Below the pieces are notes generated by a model. The model searched no databases. It worked only from the letters and a program-made list of their open reading frames with translations, and was not told the DNA's origin. 64,000 nt of DNA, taken from Paenibacillus puerhi (GTDB lineage: Bacteria; Bacillota; Bacilli; Paenibacillales; NBRC-103111). Of the stretch, positions 57,855 to 64,000 are shown one piece after another. The position numbers and the translations under genes were made by a program. How positions within the stretch are numbered: position 1 is the first letter of the stretch; each line of letters starts with the position of its first letter. Location: the NCBI RefSeq assembly GCF_009846885.1, contig NZ_WUWM01000011.1:123464-187463 (forward strand). The letters are read 5' to 3'.

Positions 57855-58067
57855 ATGCCGAAGTTATCAAGAAAGATCGAATACTTGTTACTAATAGCCA
57901 TATTTTTGTTGTATACGTTAATAGGTCATATGCTGAATATCGACGTTTTGAAAATATTCACGATCCGGAGAGACGAATTCAGTATAAGCATCGTTGGCGT
58001 TGTAATCAGCGTGGCAACCTTATTCGCCTTATCCTTCCTTATAGCTAAATTCAAAAAAATTGACTGA
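57855..58067 (+). CDS. Small two-helix membrane protein, unknown
   Basis: 70 aa with two hydrophobic segments (about 10-24 and 44-64, the first IEYLLLIAIFLLYTLIGHML) and a basic C-terminus (AKFKKID). GGGAGG lies 10 nt before ATG and an extended -10 lies upstream. It is divergent from the GH106-type gene and upstream of comM on the same strand. Not recognised. Coding is supported by ribosome-binding site, promoter and clean helices only. Confidence 0.6.
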   Translation: MPKLSRKIEYLLLIAIFLLYTLIGHMLNIDVLKIFTIRRDEFSISIVGVVISVATLFALSFLIAKFKKID

Positions 58068-58114
58068 GCTATTTCCATACCCTATCTGTAGCCTTGTTTC
58101 ATCTGATCGAACGC

Positions 58115-58143
58115 TTGCCAACCACGGGGCGCTTGTTTACAAT
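58115..58143 (+). promoter_or_regulatory. Sigma-A promoter of comM
   Basis: TTGCCA, 17-bp spacer, TACAAT. Start near 58150, giving a leader of about 64 nt that contains the hairpin next to the start codon. Confidence 0.6.
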
Positions 58144-58170
58144 AGAACCATCAGTATGGGCGGATAAGGA

Positions 58171-58213
58171 AGCACCTTGAGCCATGACCAAATCATGGGG
58201 AAGGTGTTTTTTT
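58171..58213 (+). promoter_or_regulatory. Terminator-like / ribosome-binding-site-sequestering hairpin before comM
   Basis: Outer stem CACCTT (58173-58178) / AAGGTG (58201-58206), inner stem CCATGA / TCATGG with loop CCAAA, then seven T (58207-58213) directly followed by the comM ATG. The 3' arm is also the ribosome-binding site. It can act as an intrinsic terminator, as a translation block, or both. Confidence 0.6.
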
Positions 58214-59794
58214 ATGTTGTATGGGAAAGCGATTAGCGCATGCCTGCATGGAGTGGAAGGCCGGCTGATTGAAGTGGAGGTCGATCTGAGCAACGGTTTG
58301 CCCCAAGTCAATATCGTCGGGCTACCGGACAATGCCGTGAAGGAATCCATTGAGCGGGTGCGGGCGGCGATCAAAAACTGCGGATTTACGTTCCCGCTGC
58401 AAAGAATCACAGTCAATATGGCGCCTGCCGACTTCCGCAAGGAAGGCTCCGCATTCGACCTGGCTATCGCGCTTGGCATATTAGCTACTAGCGGTCAATT
58501 GGAGCCCGGTACGCTGGAGGGGGCTCTCGTCATAGGCGAGCTTTCGCTCGACGGCTCGATTCGTCCGGTCCCCGGCGTCCTCTCCATGATCGAGTCGGCA
58601 GTGAAGGGGGGCATCAGCCGGGTCATCGTACCTGCCGATAATGCCGAGGAGGCCGGCTGGATCAGCGGGTGCACGGTGAGGGCGGCAAAGCATTTGGCGG
58701 AATGGAGCCGGACGGCGGCTTCGGACTCCGTTCTTCTCGCGGGCAAGCCCGCTTTCTCTCCAAGCTCTCCAGCCAGCTCGGGCATTGACGGCTACGCGGA
58801 GGACTATGCCGATGTGCGGGGACAGAACCATGTCAAACGGGCATTGATGATTAGTGCCGCTGGCATGCATAACCTGATGCTCGTCGGCCCTCCGGGCACC
58901 GGAAAAACGATGCTGGCCAAGCGGCTGCCTACGATTTTGCCGCCCATGGACGAACGGGAATCGCTTGAGGTAACCAAGATCTACAGCGTCTCCGGCAAGT
59001 TCGCCGACCGGCGCCAATTAGTACGCGTACGTCCCTTCCGCATGCCTCATCATTCCATTTCAGCTGCCGGACTTGTGGGAGGAGGCGGCATTCCGAAGCC
59101 GGGTGAAATCAGTCTTGCCCATCGCGGCGTGCTGTTTTTGGATGAGCTCCCCGAGTTCTCCCGTGCCGCTCTGGAGGTGCTGAGGCAGCCTATGGAGGAT
59201 CGTTGGGTGACGATCGGAAGGGCGAAGGCCGTTTATCGATTTCCCGCTCATTTTCTGCTTGTGGCCTCGATGAATCCTTGCCCATGCGGCTTAAGTCAGT
59301 GGGGGACAGACAACGGACTCGAGGAAGCGGGCTGCATCTGCTCCCCTCTGAAGGTGATTCAGTACCGCTCCCGTATTTCGGGACCGCTGCTGGATCGGAT
59401 GGACCTTCATGTGGAGGTTCCGCGCGTGCCTTATTCCCAGCTGTCGCTTCAAGTAAGTCCGCTGTCCTCCCAGGACATGCGGGAAGCTGTAGAGGTTGCC
59501 CATCGGGTCCAGCTGCAGCGGTACCGGCAGAGCGGCATTCTGTTCAATAGCGAGCTCAGCGGCCGGCTGCTGCGGGAATGGTGCCGGCTGGATGCGGAAT
59601 CCTCCAGCCTGCTTGAGAAGTCCTTTCATTCGCTTGGAATGAGTGTCCGCGCTCACGACCGTATCTTAAAAATCGCCCGGACCATCGCGGATATGGAAGC
59701 CGTATCCGATATTGCCATTCAACATGTAGCGGAAGCCCTTCAATACCGGTGTCTGGACAAAAAACACCCCGCTCTAGCCTCGTTTCAAGCTTAG
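58214..59794 (+). CDS. comM: YifB/ComM family magnesium-chelatase-like AAA+ ATPase
   Basis: 526 aa. N-terminal Lon-like S5 fold domain (LYGKAISACLHGVEGRLIEV; VNMAPADFRKEGSAFDLAIA), AAA+ domain with Walker A GPPGTGKTMLAKRL and Walker B LFLDELPEFSR, a cysteine region (CPCG, C-I-C), and a C-terminal YifB helical domain. ComM is a branch-migration helicase in natural transformation of Gram-negatives; the role in Bacillales is less clear. ATG at 58214 has AAGGTG at 7 nt; an in-frame ATG 30 bases earlier lies in the hairpin loop region. Plus strand, opposite to its neighbours. Confidence 0.93.
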   Translation: MLYGKAISACLHGVEGRLIEVEVDLSNGLPQVNIVGLPDNAVKESIERVRAAIKNCGFTFPLQRITVNMAPADFRKEGSAFDLAIALGILATSGQLEPGTLEGALVIGELSLDGSIRPVPGVLSMIESAVKGGISRVIVPADNAEEAGWISGCTVRAAKHLAEWSRTAASDSVLLAGKPAFSPSSPASSGIDGYAEDYADVRGQNHVKRALMISAAGMHNLMLVGPPGTGKTMLAKRLPTILPPMDERESLEVTKIYSVSGKFADRRQLVRVRPFRMPHHSISAAGLVGGGGIPKPGEISLAHRGVLFLDELPEFSRAALEVLRQPMEDRWVTIGRAKAVYRFPAHFLLVASMNPCPCGLSQWGTDNGLEEAGCICSPLKVIQYRSRISGPLLDRMDLHVEVPRVPYSQLSLQVSPLSSQDMREAVEVAHRVQLQRYRQSGILFNSELSGRLLREWCRLDAESSSLLEKSFHSLGMSVRAHDRILKIARTIADMEAVSDIAIQHVAEALQYRCLDKKHPALASFQA

Positions 59795-59879
59795 CCAGCC
59801 GTATGTCTACAAGCCATGCTTCTCATGACCGGTCAAGAATGGACATAGATCCAGAGACGCCAAATATCCGCACCGCTGC

Positions 59880-60275
59880 TTATTCAAGCGCGTTGCGGAT
59901 ATGCTCCAGCTTGGCAATCGTTCCATCAGGTGCCATACGGATCGATACGACATCAAAGCGAACTTGACTTTCATGCTTGCCATGCCTATGGATATAAACG
60001 CGGGCCGTCTCCAGCATTTTTCGCTGCTTGCGCAGATTTACAGATTCCTGCGGCGTGCCGAAGGCTCCGCTCAGGTTGCGTGTGCGCACCTCGACGAAAA
60101 CAAGAATGCCTTTCTCCTCGGCGATGAGATCAATTTCTCCGGTCCGGCATCTCCAATTCCGGTCCAGGATCGACATGCCCTGCTCCTGCAAGTAGCTGGC
60201 GGCTCCCGCCTCCCCCTGCATCCCAAGCTGCTTCCGCCCTGCCAGCCTCTCCTTCAACGCGGTCCACGCTCCCAT
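59880..60275 (-). CDS. YraN family (UPF0102) nuclease-fold protein
   Basis: 131 aa. Restriction-endonuclease-like core GEIDLIAEEKGILVFVEVRT (about residues 46-65) with D, E and K-type positions, and ESVNLRKQRKMLETARVYI. Role in DNA repair or recombination is suspected for the family, not proven. The start overlaps the ylqH-type gene by 22 bp, so the two are coupled. Convergent with comM. Confidence 0.9.
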   Translation of the reverse strand: MGAWTALKERLAGRKQLGMQGEAGAASYLQEQGMSILDRNWRCRTGEIDLIAEEKGILVFVEVRTRNLSGAFGTPQESVNLRKQRKMLETARVYIHRHGKHESQVRFDVVSIRMAPDGTIAKLEHIRNALE

Positions 60276-60550
60276 TCCTTCGCTCGGGAGTCGGATCGGT
60301 AAATATAGGAGAGCACTTCAGCCACCAGCTTGTACAGCTCCGTTGGAATTTCCTGATCGATGTCCAGCTTCGACAGCACTTCTACCAAGGAGGGGTCCTC
60401 CTGTATCGGCACTCCATTTTCCTTGGCCTTCTCCATGATGAGATCGGCGATGCGCCCTTTCCCCTTCGCCACAACCTTGGGCGCGGCCGACGCCTCGGGT
60501 GCATACTTGAGCGCTACGGCCTTCTTCAGCGCTTGGGGCTGTTCGCTCAT
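60254..60550 (-). CDS. Free-standing FlhB C-terminal domain (YlqH-like)
   Basis: 98 aa: ALKKAVALKYAPEASAAPKV, VVAKGKGRIADLIMEKAKEN, then PTELYKLVAEVLSYIYRSDS. It aligns with FlhB from the residues right after the NPTH cleavage site (compare FAVALQYDGSKMQAPTVIAK in the FlhB of this window). It has no membrane helices and no NPTH, so it equals the cleaved FlhB-C product. Same place as ylqH in B. subtilis. ATG overlaps the stop of the FliK-like gene by 4 bp. Function unknown; could bind FliK-like protein or export components. Confidence 0.88.
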   Translation of the reverse strand: MSEQPQALKKAVALKYAPEASAAPKVVAKGKGRIADLIMEKAKENGVPIQEDPSLVEVLSKLDIDQEIPTELYKLVAEVLSYIYRSDSRAKEWERGPR

Positions 60551-62727
60551 AACCGGATATCCACTCCCTTGTACGGCTTCTGCGTATAGACGCCTGGAAC
60601 AGACCCGGCTGCCAGGTCTTTGCCGCGCCCGCCGCCGCCGGTCAGATCGCCTAGGTCGCTTGCTTTCTCCGGATACGGACTGACCTTCATCGATATAAAT
60701 TGATAGCCGATCGAGGCAAGCCCTCCGGATATCTCGTCCCGATAAGCCTCCAGCAGCGCCCCCGTTTGAGGGAAATCATTGTGCACGTGCAGGCTGACGA
60801 TTCGGTTAACGACCTGAACATCGACCATTGTATTTCCTAAAGCTTTCATCTGCAGATCGAATACAAGACGGCAATTGCTGGCGTCCAGGCTGCCATTCTT
60901 CCCTTTGCGGGATTGAATATGGATGGCAGCGGTCTGGGTGCCGTCTGGCTGTACGATAGGCACAAACATCGTAATGTGGGAAAACATGGAGGATCGGTCC
61001 GGGCTCATCAGAAGCTGCTGGCCGGTAATCTGATGGACGGCCTGCTGGGCAGCCTGTTTGATCTCGTCAGGAGCATCAGCCGATTGGGCCAGCTGCATAA
61101 GCGCGCTTTTCAAGGAATCCGTGGACTTATCCGCCGCTGCGGCAAGCTTCCCGTCCTCTGCTCCTAGCCATCTCGCCGCTTGATGCTCATGCTCGATGCC
61201 GATCGTCTTCATGAGCCGCCCGAGCAAATGCTCCTGCTGGTCGGCTTGGTGCGCTGTTCCCGCGGGCGCTGCCGACGCCGATGCTGATGCACTCGCCGGC
61301 GGCTGCGCGAGCGGCGTGGCTGCGCCTGCAGGAGCGCCCGCCTGCGGCTGCGCGGGCGGCACGGCTGCGCCTGCAGGAGCGCTCGCCTGCGGCTGCGCGA
61401 GCGGCGCGGCTGCGCCTGCAGAGGCGCCCGCCTGCGACTGCGCGGGCGGCGCGGCTGCGCCTGCCGAAGCGCCCGCCTGCGGCTGCGCGGACGGCGCGGC
61501 TGCGCCTGCAGGAGCGCCCGCCTGCGGCTGCGCGGGCGGCGCGACTGCGCCTGCGGGGGCGCCCGCCTGCGGCTGCGCGAGCGGCGCGGCTGCGCCTGCA
61601 GGGGCGCCCGCCTGCGGCTGCGCGAGCGGCGCGGCTGCGCCTGCAGGAGCGCCCGCCTGCGGCTGCGCGGGCGGCGTGGCTCCGCCTGCAGGAGCGCCCG
61701 CCTGCGGCTGCGCGGGCGGCGAGGCTGCGCCTGCAGGAGCGCTCGCCTGCGGCTGCGCGGGCGGCGAGGCTGCGCCTGCAGGAGCGCCCGCCGGCGGCTG
61801 CGCGAGCGGCGCGGCTGCGCCGGCAGGAGCGCTCGCCTGCGGCTGCGCGGGCGGCGAGGCTGCGCCTGCAGGAGCGCTCGCCTGCGGCTGCGCGGGCGGC
61901 GAGGCTGCGCCTGCAGGAGCGCCCGCATGCGGCTGCGCGGACGGCGTGGCTGCGCCGGCAGGAGCGCCCGCCTGCGGCTGCGCGAGCGGCGCGGCTACGC
62001 CGGCAGGAGCGCCCGCCTGCGGCTGCGCAGTTGGCGTTCCCGTTTGCGTAAGTTGGCCGCCTGCCTCGCGGACCTGTTGAAGCAGCGTTCGCACCGTTTC
62101 CAGCAGGGCGCGAGTTTGCGGGGTCAGTTCCTTCCCGCTTTGCTGGGTACGATCCAGCATATCCGACAGCTGGTCCAGCGCCTCGTGAAAGGGCGGGCCC
62201 TGAACCGCCTTGTGCAGGGAAAGGATCGTCTCCGGCGTCATCGGTAGTCCTTTCTGAGCCGCTATAACCGCCGTCGGCAGCCATTCTGTTTGAGGCATCG
62301 ATTTGCCCATAGCTGCCTGCAGATCGATAAAGGCTTTTACGCTTTCTTTGGTCAGAGCTACCCCGCTCTGATGCAGCAGCTGGACGAGCTGCCGATTATC
62401 CGCCGTGTCGTTCATTCCGAGCGTTTTCAATACTTCCCCAAGCGACGAGTCCGCTATCTGAACCTGGGAAGCGTGCAGCGGCTTCAGTACGATTTGACCC
62501 GTTGCCGATTCCGGCTGTACCTGAAGCATCGTCACCTCGCCCTGCTTCAATGGCGTCTCTAACCGGGCACGTACCTGCACGCCCCCTATATTGACCAGAG
62601 CTTCCTGATCCGGCAGCTGCTGCTGCACAACTCCTTTAACCACTTGGCCGACCTTGAGCTCCAGCTTCTTAGGTTCCTGGATCTGCCCATCCCCGACCAA
62701 TCCGCGGATCATTCCCCCGATATTCAT
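60547..62727 (-). CDS. FliK-like protein with long Pro/Ala/Gln repeat region (YlqG-like)
   Basis: 726 aa. N-terminal part (1-230) with a KVGQVVKGVVQQQLPDQEAL segment and helical stretches. Residues 234-488 are 16 full and one degenerate 15-aa repeats of the type AQPQAGAPAGAAAPL. The C-terminal domain (about 600-710), with KALGNTMVDVQVVNRIVSLH and LASIGYQFISMKVSPYPE, resembles the FliK hook-length domain. Starts at 62727 with GGAGG 8 nt upstream; the frame runs far upstream without a start signal. Same position as ylqG in B. subtilis, next to ylqH. Role unknown. Confidence 0.85.
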   Translation of the reverse strand: MNIGGMIRGLVGDGQIQEPKKLELKVGQVVKGVVQQQLPDQEALVNIGGVQVRARLETPLKQGEVTMLQVQPESATGQIVLKPLHASQVQIADSSLGEVLKTLGMNDTADNRQLVQLLHQSGVALTKESVKAFIDLQAAMGKSMPQTEWLPTAVIAAQKGLPMTPETILSLHKAVQGPPFHEALDQLSDMLDRTQQSGKELTPQTRALLETVRTLLQQVREAGGQLTQTGTPTAQPQAGAPAGVAAPLAQPQAGAPAGAATPSAQPHAGAPAGAASPPAQPQASAPAGAASPPAQPQASAPAGAAAPLAQPPAGAPAGAASPPAQPQASAPAGAASPPAQPQAGAPAGGATPPAQPQAGAPAGAAAPLAQPQAGAPAGAAAPLAQPQAGAPAGAVAPPAQPQAGAPAGAAAPSAQPQAGASAGAAAPPAQSQAGASAGAAAPLAQPQASAPAGAAVPPAQPQAGAPAGAATPLAQPPASASASASAAPAGTAHQADQQEHLLGRLMKTIGIEHEHQAARWLGAEDGKLAAAADKSTDSLKSALMQLAQSADAPDEIKQAAQQAVHQITGQQLLMSPDRSSMFSHITMFVPIVQPDGTQTAAIHIQSRKGKNGSLDASNCRLVFDLQMKALGNTMVDVQVVNRIVSLHVHNDFPQTGALLEAYRDEISGGLASIGYQFISMKVSPYPEKASDLGDLTGGGGRGKDLAAGSVPGVYTQKPYKGVDIRL
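61264..62028 (-). repeat. 45-bp tandem repeat array inside the FliK-like gene
   Basis: Sixteen full 45-bp units and one degenerate, coding for AQPQAGAPAGAAxPx. GC-rich and open in several frames on both strands because the unit length is a multiple of 3. No spacers, so not CRISPR. Confidence 0.9.
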
Positions 62728-62878
62728 ACCGGCCGCCTCCCTCTCTCGTCGTTCCTGCTGCTTCCGCTCGCCTCTCTTACACGGAAAGCCGACCCGGGCA
62801 GGCGATCTCGCCCTCTTCCCGTGCCGGCCTCCTTGCTCCGGTAGTTCTATATATCGGCAGAACGGCCGTCGATTTTCA

Positions 62879-63502
62879 CTAAAATAGCACCTGCTGCTCA
62901 TAGGTAATGTTACGCAGGAAAGTTCGCCGGTGAAGCGGCGTCGGTCCAAGCAGGGCAATTCGCTCCCGGTGTACCCGGGTCGCATAGCCTTTATGTATCG
63001 CGATCTCATACCCCGGATATTCAAGCTCCCAAGCCAGACACATCCCGTCGCGCGTCACCTTGGCAACAATCGATGCAGCCGCGATCGATTGGCTTAACGC
63101 ATCGCCATGAATAACAGCGAGCTGCTCGATGTCCACATCCACCTTCTCGGCGTCGACCAGCAGCTGCTCGGGATAAACCGATAGCTTTTCTACGGCCTGC
63201 TTCATCGCCGCCCGGGCCGCCTGCTTAATGTTAATACGCTCGATCGTCGGCACGTCGACAACACCTATTCCTACAGCAATCGCTTTTTCCATAATAACCT
63301 CATAGAGGGCATCCCGCTTCTTTTCGGTCAGCTTCTTGGAATCATCGACGCCTTCCAGCACAAGGCCAGGCGGTAAAATGACGGCAGCCGCTACCACATC
63401 CCCGAACAAACAGCCCCGTCCCACTTCATCGACACCCGCGATCCAGCGTTTGCCATGCTCCCATAATCCGCGCTCATATGTAAGATTATCATCCACTTGC
63501 AT
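62879..63502 (-). CDS. rnhB: Ribonuclease HII
   Basis: 207 aa. Removes ribonucleotides from DNA. DEVGRGCLFGDVVAAAVILP near residue 20 supplies D and E; LLVDAEKVDV and AAASIVAKVTRDGM supply the other two acidic residues, and HKGYATRVHRERIALLGPTP is conserved. The GRG motif is kept but the usual PLAGP after it reads CLFGD. Weak ribosome-binding site (GGGAGAGA). Confidence 0.96.
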   Translation of the reverse strand: MQVDDNLTYERGLWEHGKRWIAGVDEVGRGCLFGDVVAAAVILPPGLVLEGVDDSKKLTEKKRDALYEVIMEKAIAVGIGVVDVPTIERINIKQAARAAMKQAVEKLSVYPEQLLVDAEKVDVDIEQLAVIHGDALSQSIAAASIVAKVTRDGMCLAWELEYPGYEIAIHKGYATRVHRERIALLGPTPLHRRTFLRNITYEQQVLF

Positions 63503-63511
63503 TCTCTCCCG

Positions 63512-63560
63512 GTTACGTCATCTGGTTCCATTATACCGCACGCGCACCCAGCCTGACCAT
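63512..63560 (-). promoter_or_regulatory. Promoter of rnhB
   Basis: Perfect TATAAT (complement of 63530-63535) with a weak -35, TGGTCA, 18 bp upstream. Leader about 20 nt. Confidence 0.5.
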
Positions 63561-63779
63561 CCCTTCCGCGCCCCGAACAGCTGCTACGTACCGGCAGTAG
63601 AGCGATCTGAAAGTCATGTAATCATGGAGGTTACAGTTAACGGACAATTTCTATATACGATTTTTCTGTGAAAATGCGCTATGGCGGTGTGTAGCAGGAG
63701 ACGTGTTTTTAGGCAATAGGATGCCCGGGATCTCCATGTTATGAGTCCATGTATAAGGCTATTCTTATGGATATACCAG

Positions 63780-64000
63780 TTAACTTGCTTGTCGTTCGGG
63801 TCCGCCTTCTATATAAAATTCCTTGTTCTTAAGCATGGAATAGGCGATGACGAGAATGGTTCTTGCTACGGCGATACATGCTTTTTTCTTACCGCGCCTC
63901 GATGCGATCTTCCAAAATCGTGTAGATATGCGGTTGTTTCTAGTACGAGCGACTGCCCATGCCGCCTCGCATAATGCTACTTTTGTATGTGTATTGCCCT
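63780..64000 (-). mobile_element. IS110-family transposase, C-terminal end (cut by window edge)
   Basis: The open frame enters at the right edge and stops at 63780-63782. The translated part reads NTHTKVALCEAAWAVARTRN and RRGKKKACIAVARTILVIAY, which matches the Transposase_20 C-terminus of IS110-family enzymes. These use a DEDD-serine chemistry and carry a bridge-RNA region beside the gene in some members. The 240 bp between this stop and the rnhB promoter should hold the element end; no inverted repeats were recognised. Rest of the element lies outside. Confidence 0.75.

Noticed and set aside
61264..62028. CRISPR array
   Set aside because: Units are contiguous and coding, with no spacers and no cas genes.
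61187..62284. Long open frames in other frames of the repeat array on both strands (365, 294, 256 and 239 codons)
   Set aside because: They arise because a 45-bp GC-rich unit keeps every frame open. Only the frame with FliK-like flanks has a ribosome-binding site and non-repetitive ends.
62728..62878. In-frame upstream extension of the FliK-like gene into rnhB
   Set aside because: The extension has no ribosome-binding site and overlaps rnhB; the start at 62727 has GGAGG at 8 nt.
63336..63671. 111-codon plus-strand frame over the rnhB start
   Set aside because: Overlaps rnhB and its promoter on the opposite strand, no domain, no ribosome-binding site.

Overview
The window is a chromosomal segment of a flagellated, chemotactic member of the Bacillales, most likely Paenibacillaceae. 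Gene order follows the Bacillus subtilis backbone rnhB - ylqG - ylqH - sucCD - dprA - topA - trmFO - hslVU - codY - 31-kb fla/che operon - rpsB - tsf - pyrH - frr - uppS - cdsA - dxr - rseP - proS - polC. The extra genes inserted into it, the short EF-Ts and the archaeal-type ProRS fit Paenibacillaceae better than Bacillus. Almost everything lies on the minus strand, so the text reads from high to low coordinates. The only convincing plus-strand genes are comM and a small membrane-protein gene just before it.

Layout, right to left. 63.5-64 kb: end of an IS110-family transposase cut by the window edge, then the rnhB promoter. 60.2-63.5 kb: rnhB, a FliK-like protein with a 45-bp tandem-repeat array (YlqG), a free-standing FlhB C-terminal domain (YlqH) and yraN. 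57.8-59.8 kb: plus-strand island with a two-helix membrane protein and comM; the comM start codon follows directly on a terminator-like hairpin. 54.3-57.6 kb: a large GH106-type glycoside hydrolase, absent from this interval in B. subtilis. 44-54 kb: sucC, sucD, dprA, topA, trmFO, hslV, hslU, codY, with xerC missing between trmFO and hslV. 13-44 kb: the fla/che operon, flgB to a SwrB-like gene. It contains the basal body, C-ring, export apparatus, hook assembly, CheY/A/W/B/C/D, FlhF/FlhG and sigma-D, plus extra genes (FapA/DUF342, a TIGR02530-type protein and small hypotheticals). 3.7-12.5 kb: rpsB with a structured leader, tsf, pyrH, frr, uppS, cdsA, dxr, rseP, proS. 1-3.5 kb: the N-terminal four fifths of polC.

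How the genes work together. The fla/che genes overlap or lie a few bases apart and are probably read as one transcript from a promoter after codY; they build the motor in assembly order, then the export gate, the chemotaxis core, and finally sigma-D for late genes. The downstream block supplies translation factors (S2, EF-Ts, RRF, ProRS), UMP kinase, isoprenoid and cell-wall lipid precursors (Dxr, UppS), phospholipid precursor (CdsA), site-2 proteolysis (RseP) and the replicative polymerase.

Most of the window is a well-known core locus. The items most worth checking are the comM leader, the rpsB leader helix, the flgB leader with a possible leader peptide, the FliK-like/FlhB-C pair outside the flagellar operon, and the IS110 end. 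All start sites and structures were read by eye; no alignment or folding program was run.
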